Source: Skeletonema tropicum
Taxonomy: Eukaryota; Bacillariophyta; Thalassiosirophyceae; Thalassiosirales; Thalassiosiraceae
NCBI GenBank assembly: GCA_037178625.1
Contig: CM074135.1
Span: 2,916,001 to 2,980,000 of the forward strand
Reading direction: 5' to 3'
DNA: 64,000 nucleotides
Shown here: positions 54,984-64,000 of the stretch, in pieces
Position numbering within the stretch: the stretch's first letter is position 1
Layout of the letters: every line of letters starts with the position of its first letter
Position numbers and translations under genes: made by a program
The notes under the pieces: model-generated
Told to the model about the DNA's origin: nothing
Database searches by the model: none
What the model saw: only the letters and a program-made list of their open reading frames with translations

Positions 54984-56590
54984 CGTGGACACAGTTGGCA
55001 TCGTGATCGTGCTATTTGTGATACTGCCGTTGAATGAATGGGGCTTTAGGTTATTTCTGTGCTACGGTAAACCACGTATCACTGGTATTTTGATTGAGGT
55101 GTCAATTAAAGATATCAGATAGTAAAAAGTGTGGGGCTTTACTTCGGTATGTAGCTAGAAAATGTGCGTACTCGTTTGTGCGTACTTTGTGCGCACTTTT
55201 CATACTGAAATCCTACGTGCATAACAAGTTGTTCAACCCTTGGCTAGTACTCACAGGGCCTCAACTCCTTTTCTACACACAGTCACAACACCACTCAATA
55301 AACTCCATTCCGGCCAAGTTGCCGCATGGCATGATGCCACATCGCTGCTGTTCGAACAACAACCACCACGACCACCGCTACTACTAATACTCCTCCAAAT
55401 TAATGGAGGATCATTTCGCTGTTATTTCTAAGCTTCGGCCGCTCCTCCAATTAATTATTCATCGTCAGGTAGCCTCCCCCCTCCAACAAGCCCGCTTCTG
55501 GAGTGAATGAACGAGCACGCACAAAACAAGCACGCACAATCAAATTAATTTGCCATGCCCATTACTCTCGCCATAAGTAATACTAATGTTAACAACAGGC
55601 CCATACAAGCCTCTGATATTGTCGCACCTTGCCTAATGCAGTGCTGGGAAAATGTAATGACACATACTCTCTCTCAGGTGGTACTCCAGCCTGAATTCCT
55701 CTTCAATTGTCTGCTTCCTCCAACAGATTACTGTTACTTCAATTTTTTTCTAATGCTATCAAAAGATTCTCATTACGTTACTCTTATCTATTCCCAAGGA
55801 AGTCACAAACTTTTATACCCCGCCAGAGGAGTGAGAAGGTAGTGGTTTGTGGGACAGGTTCGGCAGGTACGGACATTCTAAAGAGTACAATACGCACAAA
55901 ATCATGTCATTCCTCAGGGACTCCCTAAAGTGCGCACAAAATAATAAAATAGTCCAAGGACTCCCTAAGTACCGTACGTTTGCTTTCAGAAGGTCGAGCT
56001 TGACGTCAATTCTTGGAGTTAGCGGACAAGTAAGGTATCTATGAGATTCTACGGACCATATAAATAACATTGATGCTCTGAAATAGGGTCAATAACCATG
56101 TAGTTACCGAGTTATGGCTGGTCGTAGGGAGCCATTTTTCACCATGGTTGTGTCGTTTTAGATGCCATAATCGGAGGTGAGTCAGGGCAAAAGACTTAGT
56201 TTTACCTATTTAATAAATGTAGGGGTGAAAATACTTAATCTTATACCGTTATGATGGGACAAGATCTAACTATAAAACTCGAATTCAATGCAATTCGCTG
56301 AGAGCTCAAGCTTGTGGGATCGAAGCTTTCGTCCTGTACAGACTCATCAGGAGATCAGCGCTGAAGGCGGGGCTGTGGCGAATTGCGATGTGCTACGTGT
56401 AAACGACTTACGCACTTGCATTCGAGCAATCTTAGCCTCACACCTCGGTTGTTTATTTCAGTTGGGTCAGTCTTTCCCAACGGCTTTCCAAATTGATCTT
56501 TGTAGATCATCTGTCGCATCTGTGATTGGATGTGACAGGTACTGGTAGAGTCAATTCGGATGCCAACGTCATCATTATCAGAAAGATAGT
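54984..56590. other. intergenic with dispersed repeat
   Basis: A further copy of the ~60-bp repeat lies at about 55039-55090 (GGGGCTTTAGGTTATTTCTG). I support no gene. The short open frames at 55094-55928 have no recognisable content. Confidence 0.45.
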
Positions 56591-56652
56591 ATTTCCACTC
56601 CAACGCGAAAAAGAAGGCAGCGAAGCTGTCTTCTTTGCGTTGGAGCGGAAAT
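56591..56652. repeat. strong imperfect hairpin
   Basis: ATTTCCACTCCAACGC plus an A/G-rich run (56591-56620) pairs with 56626-56652 (CTGTCTTCTTTGCGTTGGAG and on) with about 24 paired bases, one mismatch in the outer part and small bulges. It sits just beyond the end of the reverse-transcriptase remnant, so it may belong to that element's 3' region. Confidence 0.6.
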
Positions 56653-56693
56653 AAAAAGGGGGTTACTTGCATCGGCCTGATCTAGGTAGGTCA

Positions 56694-57149
56694 TTACTTT
56701 TTCAAGTAGCTCGATACGTTCACCCCCGGTCTCTTTCCGATGTCTCGATACGATAAAAAGTTTCCAAGATTTGGAGCCCGATGGTTGCAAATCATCAAGC
56801 GGTCAATGGGGATCTTGGATTGGTCAAGGTTCTCCAGTTCATTCAACGGTGGCTTTCCAGCGGGTTCCAGGATGGTCTCCTTGAACAGTTTCTGGATTGT
56901 AGAGGCCGACGGATCATCAGGGTGAATGACTCTGTGTAGCCGAACACACCGTGACAGTGAGTCATTTCGGTTCTGGATGATTTCTTGTCGCTCTTCGTTA
57001 CTACGTTGAAGGTATTTCCTTGCGTTCTTGGCTGCATTCTTAATGAGGGGGACGATGTCCGTCCTGTTATAGCCACGGTCTTCAAGGCGGTGGAGAAAGT
57101 TCAGAGTATGAGTCATGCGAAGCGAGCGCAGCGAGCGGAGCATCTCCAT
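56694..57149 (-). pseudogene. reverse-transcriptase protein, C-terminal fragment
   Basis: The open frame reads THTLNFLHRLEDRGYNRTDI, then IHPDDPSASTIQKLFKETI, then DRLMICNHRAPNLGNFLSYR and ends VSSYLKK. I know this series (RGY..., YHP..PS, R.PNL.+.LS.R) from the region behind the RT domain in repetitive diatom RT proteins, so this is most likely the 3' stub of a retroelement. The catalytic YxDD part is absent. The element class cannot be fixed from the fragment. Confidence 0.45.
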
Positions 57150-57569
57150 GGGTAAGATGAGCCGAGCGGAGCGATACGATGTTCTAAGTGGAGCGTTGCT
57201 CTCACAGAGAAATATTCAGTTTAAGTCAGATGCGTACAGTGTCGGTCCTAATAAGAAAGATATGGAATTAGTATATGGGTACCAGGTACTGTCACACAGA
57301 CAAAATAAACTGATCTTTCTCGAGTAGGGTAAAATAGGCTTGAAAACCACTTTTGAAGTAGAGGAGTGCAAAAATATTTATTTTGGGCTTCGACGCGCCA
57401 CTCTACTCACATTCCGACGTGTGGCGTGACGAAAAGAATTTTCAAAAAATTCCTTCTGGAAGCTACAAAAAGTGGTTTTCAAACTTTTGCTCGACTTTTC
57501 AAAGCAAACGTACGGTAAATTAAATTGCGCACAAGTGCGAACAAACAGGGTACGCACATTTCATCATTC

Positions 57570-57640
57570 TCATTTATTTCTGTGCTACGGGGAACCACAT
57601 ACAAATCACTCGTGTTGTAAGCAAGAAAAACATCTGTGGA
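57570..57640 (+). repeat. dispersed ~60-bp repeat, copy 5
   Basis: CATTTATTTCTGTGCTACGG, then a diverged middle and GTAAGCAAGAAAAACATCTG. It is the most diverged of the five copies. The rest of 57150-57690 shows no gene. Confidence 0.65.
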
Positions 57641-57691
57641 TGACGCAGCTGGAGAACCGAACCCCAGATACATAGCAGATAGCATAGTGGA

Positions 57692-57857
57692 TCTACCGTG
57701 GTTGCCCGCCTTGGTACTTGCCCGTCCACAGTAGTTGCCCCTGGAAACTCCGGACACAGAAAGTCCGGACACTAACAGATAAGGTATTCCGTAGTTGCCC
57801 GTCCACCGTGATTGCCTGCCCCGGCGAGCAGACACACCCGCGGGCAACTACGGTGGA
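57692..57857. mobile_element. MITE-like element (166 bp)
   Basis: The terminal inverted repeats are 57692-57709 (TCTACCGTGGTTGCCCGC) and 57840-57857 with 2 mismatches in 18. Inside, the same motif occurs twice more in direct orientation (near 57731, 57790) as sub-terminal repeats, plus two TCCGGAC blocks. It is too short to code. No clear target-site duplication. Confidence 0.55.
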
Positions 57858-57987
57858 CTCATATTATGTTGATGATTTGCTTTCGTGGAGTTGCTTCCAC
57901 AAAATTAATTGATGGATTGAGAATGGAGATGGATAATATAAGTGCTTGTGATGGACGCAATTTAGCAACTTAAAGCCACCCTGAAAG

Positions 57988-59301
57988 ATGGAGGAGATGA
58001 ATTACGACAGCGACGGATCGGAGAATGACGATGATTCGGTCAGCACTATCATGAGAGTCAAGGAAAATGATCCTAATACGATTACATTAGAACGGGTTGG
58101 CACGGCTGTTGATGATATACAAAATATGATTGATGATTTCCAAAATATGACCGACGATGAATTGGAAGAGTTCGGTCGTGATATTTCAAGCAACACATAC
58201 TTGAAATTTGTAACTCTTTGTGATGACGCCCTTAACGATCGCAGAATGTCACTGCTCTTCCGGGGATTGATAAGAAGTAGTTCCATCCAACGAATGAGTT
58301 TGTGCAGTAATGGATTAAGCGCAGCAGGAGTTCGCAGCATGATGCCATTCTTACAGAGTGCTAGCAATCTTACGTATTTGGACCTCAGTGACAACAATAT
58401 TCAATCAGAAGGATTTAAGACGCTGTTCCGGGGATTGTGTGATAGCCCAATAAAAATGCTGCGTTGCGTTCGATGTGGCATCGAATCGATTGAAATTGAC
58501 AGCGAACACAAACCCAAACATTTGACACAGTTACATTTAGAAATAAACAACATCAACGCAGATGGGTGCCGTGGATTTGCCCAATATCTTCAGGGAGGAG
58601 ATTCTACGCTAACTCATCTATATCTCCGTCACAATAAAATCGGCGACGAAGGAGTGGAAATACTTGTTGATGTCCTTCAACACAATACATCATTGAAGTG
58701 GTTGAATCTTCTTGGTAATGATGGTATATCAAAACAAGGGCACATCGCGATGCTGAAGCTCGTGAACAACATTTCTAGCATCGAAGCAACATTGCAATCC
58801 AATCATACTTTGAAGTATCTCTTGGTGGACCCATTGGTTACAGTTACAGACATGGATATTGAGGCACATTATAATGTGGCGATGGATATTAACCAAAAGA
58901 CAGTCAACTCAGAAGCAGCTGGAAGGATGAAGGTGATCAAGTCGCAGCTACATAGAGGTGTAAGAGCAGAGTTGGCGGAACTGCAGGGAGTAAGTCATTC
59001 TGTGTACAGCGAGATTAACCCTCTTCACTTACCCGAAGTTATTGCATTGGTAGGTAAACATCATGGGCATGGAGAGCTGTATGTGGCATTGAAATCATCA
59101 ATAGCGGGAATGATATCGACAGTGAACAGGGAGCAGTGCCTGAAACAGAGAAAGATACACCACAATGCCATGATAGCTGAGCATAGAGCCAAAGTGGAGG
59201 CGATAGAAGCTGAACTTGCGACAATCGAAGCAGCAAAGGGACGTGCATTGGATATTGGGCGTGAGTCTCCTCGCAGCAACAAAAGAAGTCGCTTCGGATA
59301 A
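57988..59301 (+). CDS. RNI-type LRR family, copy I (437 aa)
   Basis: ATG at 57988 (MEEMNYDSDGSENDDDSVST). The region before the cap has an internal duplication (DIQNMIDDFQNMTDDE). The Cys unit is LRCVRCGIESIEIDS. The linker contains AGMISTVNREQCLKQRKIHH, with Met in place of Val and Glu in place of Lys. The tail is basic but altered (SNKRSRFG) and no Trp codons follow. The 22 bp before the ATG (AAAGCC-CCCTGAAAG) are nearly identical to those before copy J, so the leader was duplicated with the gene. Confidence 0.92.
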   Translation: MEEMNYDSDGSENDDDSVSTIMRVKENDPNTITLERVGTAVDDIQNMIDDFQNMTDDELEEFGRDISSNTYLKFVTLCDDALNDRRMSLLFRGLIRSSSIQRMSLCSNGLSAAGVRSMMPFLQSASNLTYLDLSDNNIQSEGFKTLFRGLCDSPIKMLRCVRCGIESIEIDSEHKPKHLTQLHLEINNINADGCRGFAQYLQGGDSTLTHLYLRHNKIGDEGVEILVDVLQHNTSLKWLNLLGNDGISKQGHIAMLKLVNNISSIEATLQSNHTLKYLLVDPLVTVTDMDIEAHYNVAMDINQKTVNSEAAGRMKVIKSQLHRGVRAELAELQGVSHSVYSEINPLHLPEVIALVGKHHGHGELYVALKSSIAGMISTVNREQCLKQRKIHHNAMIAEHRAKVEAIEAELATIEAAKGRALDIGRESPRSNKRSRFG

Positions 59302-62300
59302 GTATCGCTAGGGATAAGACGATTAACTTGTAACATTTTTTGTTAGTATTAACGCTTCTTTATCATTGGGATCTCCTACTACTACCCTTCCTCGGACTTT
59401 TAGATCAGAATGAGCAGAAACAATAATACGAATATATGAGACAGGCATACGTTCATGGTTTTGTCATTGGATAGATAGATTATTTTAGTTACTGCCACCA
59501 GGTTGCGGTAGGTACATCATAGGTGCCTACTGGGGCAATTTTTTCAGGCTGTGGGCTTCAACAAATTTGGGGGCGAGAAAAGGGGAGAAAAAAGAGGAGA
59601 AAACTCGCCGGCACAAACATCCATGGCCGGCGGAGACGTCGACGCTCCGGAGAGGGTACTTATCATCGAAGTCATTACAATGCACTGGTGAGCCCTTTGG
59701 CATTATCTATACCACACAAGCGCCAAGCCAGGTTGGTGACGATTCCGATGTAGATGATGAGGAGCTCGACAGAATGGCGGCAGCCGCTGCGGATGATCTC
59801 TCCGATGATGGACTTGATGCTGGAGTGTAGGCTGCCATCGATATGCCTCCTTCTTCGAGTTGGTTGTCGAAACTCGCTGGAAGAAATCGTTCCACAGAGA
59901 GAATGCATTCAAACGACGAGTGGAATACTTTAAAGACAATGTCGGTCGATAACTACTCTGGAATAAGATTGACTGACTTCGCTACAAGCTGGAACAACTG
60001 GGTCGATACTCTTGGGCATTCCAAGCCAACAGTGACGCACAAGTGCCAGTCATCTTCAGGAGGCCTATAAAACTATGAAGAGCAGGGTGGTAGAGGCAGC
60101 CACTCTTCGTCCTCACACCAAGGCTATCCACAGTGCTCCTGCAAGAATAACTGGTATAATGTTCATTGCAGTTATATTTAATAACGTAGCATATGTGTAG
60201 CAGTAACCGCTCTACTGAGCGCATAGACGCATTCTAAACAATATTTGATTGATAAACTGCTATGGAGTAGCATTTGTGCACTATGTGAAGTGAGGTGGTG
60301 AAAATTGAGCAAAATTACAAGCATCGTAACTATGTAATAATAAGACAGCGACCGTTGCAGTTACCAGCCTATGGGGTGCAACAATGAAATCTGCATGATA
60401 TTTTGGTATTGCGGGTAATCTAGATTACTATTTGACTCACCATCAGTGGCGTTTTATGCGTCGTGAAGTTGATGTAATATTGCATCATTGCGCCGACATC
60501 GAGTTGCAGCGGTAGCAAGTTTCGCAAGGGGGCAAGCCCCATGCCCTCCAGCAAGAGATCTGGAATGTCACGTTAATGATGGGTGTCAACAAATGTGATG
60601 GAACGGATCTTGAATTTTAACTAATCCCACATAGACGAGAGTTGCATTGTGTGATTATAGCGTGACGAGAGTTGCATCTTCTACGTGACGATGCAAGCCT
60701 GAGAACGTTGCCCCTTACGGTGGAACAGAACTATTTTTTTGCCTAGTAAAAGTTGCTGTTTATCTAGTGAAGATGGTCCCGTAGACCAACGGTAGGAATT
60801 AATATACCCCCATGCGAAAACAAATTCGGCCAAATCAAGTCACGCATTCACTTTTTTGCCCACGGGTAGGAAAAGTGGCCGTTTGGATCTTCACACTTTC
60901 TCCAACATTCACCAACCACAAACGGCCAATGACACAACCACCATGATGCCATTGTGGACTGCCTATTAGCACAAAATCGGCTTCTTACCAAGCGACAATA
61001 ATGAGATATTTGCTAGACAAGCCTATTTGTAGATCGGCTGCAACAAAATTGTCGCTTGGTACGACTTACTGTAGGAGAGAATAGCCATCCCCACAACGTA
61101 ACGGAAATTGGTCGATGCAACTGATGTTGTCGACTAATGCCTCGGATAATCATCGTTATCACCATTTACGATGCCACCACGACGCACCTACCAGCGGTAT
61201 ATGTCCATAGGGAAGCGACAGTGTCTTGGTAGCCGCTCAATCGCCCGATTTTGTCGGAATGAAGGGCGGTAACTCTGTGTCGACATATTTTTCATATTTT
61301 TTATTATCCGCACTGCTGTGCAATAAGAAGATACAATAAACCACTGATGAAGGCAACCAACCCGCTCCCTCGACTCTAATATGGTTATAGACGACGGCTT
61401 AGCACTCTGGAGCGGTAGATAAGGTCCACACGACGTCGCCTACACGTTACAGAAAATATATAAAAATTCGTTTCCGTCGAACACAACAATCAACTGACAA
61501 TTAATTCAAACGGCGTAGATATCGATCAAAGAAACATCAATACATCATTATCATGATAGTATGCATCCGTGGGAATAATATTACTAATGTATGTTGAGGG
61601 AAACATCATATTTATCAAGTATTACATTTATAATAATTTACATAAAATAATAACAAATAATAACATAGTTTATCTGATATTAAACTCTAACATGATGAAC
61701 CACCAACACATAGAAGTCTTATATTACAATTATATGATCGTAGGACTCATGGATAACCACTCATTTGCAGTCAATGGCTCTTCATAAGGTAGATTATTGT
61801 ATACACTCTGGGAAGGAAAATAGATTGTTTCTCACCAATAGAATTTGCTTGATCATGTTTTAGGTGATGTTTATGAACAGCCCAAGTATCAAAAGACGTC
61901 CCCCATATATCATTTATCGATTTTATGCGAGGAAACCCTCCCCTTATATGTATATCATCACGTAAACGTCCGTGGGAGGGATGAAAGGAGGTGAAAGTTG
62001 TGGATTTTATGACATTTATGGCGACGTTATAATCTTCATTTTCGATACATCAACTGAGTATTGCCGTCGTTGTCACTTAGATTATGATGTATACGATCGG
62101 ATAAGCCTAGTATAGTAGGTGTATTTATTCGCTGTGCATAACTGTGGCCCTAGGAGTGGATGACATCATGGTGAGGGTGTAAAAGATGATATTCGGAGGG
62201 TGGATTTGAGTGGTACCGATTAGCGAATTTGAGGCTACGATAGGAATTGGCCCTTTACGTACGGCCAAAAAAGCGATTGTACGTTAGGAATAGTACTTGA

Positions 62301-62548
62301 AGTTAGTTCTGTTCCACCTTACTTACTGGCAGAAATCATCACTCTATGCCTCCTCTTTCATTCATATCGTGGGTACGAGCGTGGCGGACTTTTTGAGACA
62401 GGCGTCTCATGCGATAGGAGGTGATACTCCTACGAGCGAGCGTACTTAGCTTGTAGCTTGATACCTAATACTTGATACTACAACTTGAAATGCTTATGGT
62501 ATGATGGAGGCGAGCAACTCAAATTCTTACTTAAAGCCGCCCTGAAAG
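59302..62548. other. long gene-poor region
   Basis: I support no gene over 3.2 kb. A protein-like but broken stretch (TDFATSWNNWVDTLGHSKPT, about 59965-60025) is unrecognised. A 14-bp perfect stem (TACCAAGCGACAAT) lies at 60986-60999/61048-61061. A 15-bp inverted pair (GGTGGAACAGAACTA) at 60719-60733/62304-62318 may bound a 1.6-kb non-coding element. The 61500-61800 part is very AT-rich. Confidence 0.45.
62375..62408. promoter_or_regulatory. conserved upstream element, copy 3
   Basis: GCGGACTTTTTGAGACAGG again, here followed by CGTCTC, giving a perfect GAGAC-AGGC-GTCTC inverted repeat. It ends 140 bp before LRR copy J. The left half is shorter than in copies 1 and 2. Confidence 0.55.
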
Positions 62549-63841
62549 ATGGAAGTGATTTATAACGACAGCGAAGGATCGGAGAATGACGATGATTCGG
62601 TCAGCACCATCTTGAGAGTGAAGGAAAACGATCCTTACACGACGCAATTAGAACGGGGTGGCACTGATGCTGATGATATCCAAAATATGACCGACGTTGA
62701 ATGGGAAGAGCTCGGTCGTGATATATCAAACAACACTCACTTGAGAGATTTAGATCTCAACAATAGCGACCTCAACGATCACAAGATGGCAATTTTCTTC
62801 CGGGGATTGACGAGGAGCAGTTCTGTCGAACAAATTTGTTTGTACAGTAATGAATTCAGTGCAGCAGGAGTTCACAGCATGGTCCCATTTTTACAGAATG
62901 CTTACAATCTCATATTTTTGGATCTCAGTGGCAACAATTTTCAATCGGAAGGATTTAATACACTGTTGAGGGCATTGCAAAACAGCCCTGTTAAAGAACT
63001 GTCGTGCGATGGTTGTGGCATCGAATCGATTGAGGAGAATATTCCTCAAAACTTGACAGAGTTACATTTAGATGACAACATTATCAACGCAGATGGGTGC
63101 CGTAGATTAGCCACATTGCTTCAGGGGGGAGATTCTGCGCTAACTCATCTATATCTCAATGGCAATAAAATCGGCGACGAAGGAGTGGAAATACTTGTTG
63201 ATGCCCTTCAAAATAATAAGTCATTGGAAGCTTTGGATCTCAGGGATACTGATGGTATATCAAAACGAGGTCAAATCATGCTACTGAAGCTTGTGAATGA
63301 CATCTCTAGCATCAAAGCAACATTGCAATCCAACCATACCTTAAAATATATCAGTGTGGACCCACGGACAGAAGTGGACCCATTGGCTACAGACTTGGAT
63401 ATTGAGGTACATATCAATATGGTTGCACAGATCAACCAACAGCAAGACAACCCAGAAGTAGCTGGCTGGATGAAGATCATTGACACCCAGTTGCATAGCG
63501 GGAAGAGAGCAGAATTGGCGAAACTGCAGGGAGTAAGTCATTCTGTGTACAGCGAAATCAACCCTCTTCACCTACCCGAGGTGCTTGCATTGGTAGGTAA
63601 ACATCATGGGCATGGAGAGCTTTATGTGGCATTGAAATCATCAATAGCGGGAGTGATATCGACAGTGAACAGGAAGCAGTGTGTACAACAGCAAATTGCG
63701 CATTATAGTGCCAAAATAGCTGAGTATCGGGCTAAACTGGAGTCGGCAGAAGCTGAACTTGCGACGATGGAAGCAGCAGAGGGTCATGTAGTGGACATGG
63801 GAAGCGAGTCTCCTCGCAGCGGCAAAAGGCGACGCTCCTGA
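62549..63841 (+). CDS. RNI-type LRR family, copy J (430 aa)
   Basis: ATG at 62549 (MEVIYNDSEGSENDDDSVST). The Cys unit is LSCDGCGIESIEENIPQNLT: the segment between SIE and IP is several residues shorter than in other copies. The linker after the LRRs has an insertion (DPRTEVDPLATDLDIEVHIN). It ends SGKRRRS with no Trp peptide. I and J share KHHGHGELYVALKSSIAG, a His in place of the usual Asp or Gln. It is the last family member before the window ends; the cluster may continue beyond. Confidence 0.92.
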   Translation: MEVIYNDSEGSENDDDSVSTILRVKENDPYTTQLERGGTDADDIQNMTDVEWEELGRDISNNTHLRDLDLNNSDLNDHKMAIFFRGLTRSSSVEQICLYSNEFSAAGVHSMVPFLQNAYNLIFLDLSGNNFQSEGFNTLLRALQNSPVKELSCDGCGIESIEENIPQNLTELHLDDNIINADGCRRLATLLQGGDSALTHLYLNGNKIGDEGVEILVDALQNNKSLEALDLRDTDGISKRGQIMLLKLVNDISSIKATLQSNHTLKYISVDPRTEVDPLATDLDIEVHINMVAQINQQQDNPEVAGWMKIIDTQLHSGKRAELAKLQGVSHSVYSEINPLHLPEVLALVGKHHGHGELYVALKSSIAGVISTVNRKQCVQQQIAHYSAKIAEYRAKLESAEAELATMEAAEGHVVDMGSESPRSGKRRRS

Positions 63842-64000
63842 GAGATAACTTGTTTACAACACTTCAAAATGGCTAGAGAGAGACTGAAAGGTTTAACATG
63901 TATCTGTATTCGTTAGTATGTCAAGCTTCATCAGCCACAGGGGACTCCTCTGACTTGCAGTATGATCTGAGAAACTACTGTGGAAGCAATACATGTCGGT

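Overview
The window looks like nuclear DNA of a diatom, probably a centric one (Thalassiosirales-like). Genes are spread over both strands, several have short GT-AG introns, and the families present are ones I know from diatom genomes: a DUF285/BspA membrane protein, an LRR_5 (BspA) leucine-rich protein, a MYND-finger protein of a characteristic diatom type, a stramenopile Cys-rich 'CC-x-CGGG' module and a large LRR membrane protein. The species assignment is inference from family recognition, not from any search.

Layout. 0-2.9 kb: DUF285-repeat membrane protein, possibly cut by the window edge. 3.8-4.6 kb: LRR_5 gene broken by a 7-bp duplication. 5.9-10.2 kb: six-exon AAA/STAND-type ATPase with a helical-repeat tail. 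10.4-11.8 kb: unknown protein. 12.1-14.7 kb: degraded coding sequence and a MYND-finger gene with an in-frame stop. 17.1-18.9 kb: decayed amino-acid permease (AAAP). 23.6-24.8 kb: spermidine-synthase-fold protein with a hydrophobic N-terminus. 28.2-33.5 kb: six-exon LRR membrane protein. 41.5-42.2 kb: hAT transposon remnant. 44.6-46.7 kb: two-exon MFS transporter. 47.6 kb: 13-bp minisatellite. 48.9-52.8 kb: complete but non-autonomous LTR retrotransposon (identical 288-bp LTRs, 5-bp target duplication, gag-like only). 56.7 kb: reverse-transcriptase tail fragment. The last 5 kb is gene-poor except for two LRR genes.

The main content is a local expansion of one intronless gene family, from about 13.5 kb to 63.8 kb. 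There are ten full-length copies (called A-J here, 403-438 aa) plus at least nine truncated tails. Each protein has an acidic N-terminus, seven or eight ribonuclease-inhibitor-type leucine-rich repeats, a conserved segment around HLPEVLALVG...SSIAGVISTVNRKQC, a short coiled coil and a basic tail (NKRRRK) that in some copies ends in a Trp-rich peptide (WWWGLWG). The framework is nearly constant while the solvent-exposed LRR beta-strand positions vary, which is how a recognition family diversifies; no function can be read directly. Between 33.6 and 41.3 kb the copies sit in a repeated unit: plus-strand tail, shared 3' flank, minus-strand full gene, a GGGGGCC element with a covarying hairpin, minus-strand tail.

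I found no rRNA or tRNA genes and no CRISPR array. Boundaries of spliced genes are my own readings of splice sites and frame and have not been tested against transcripts.
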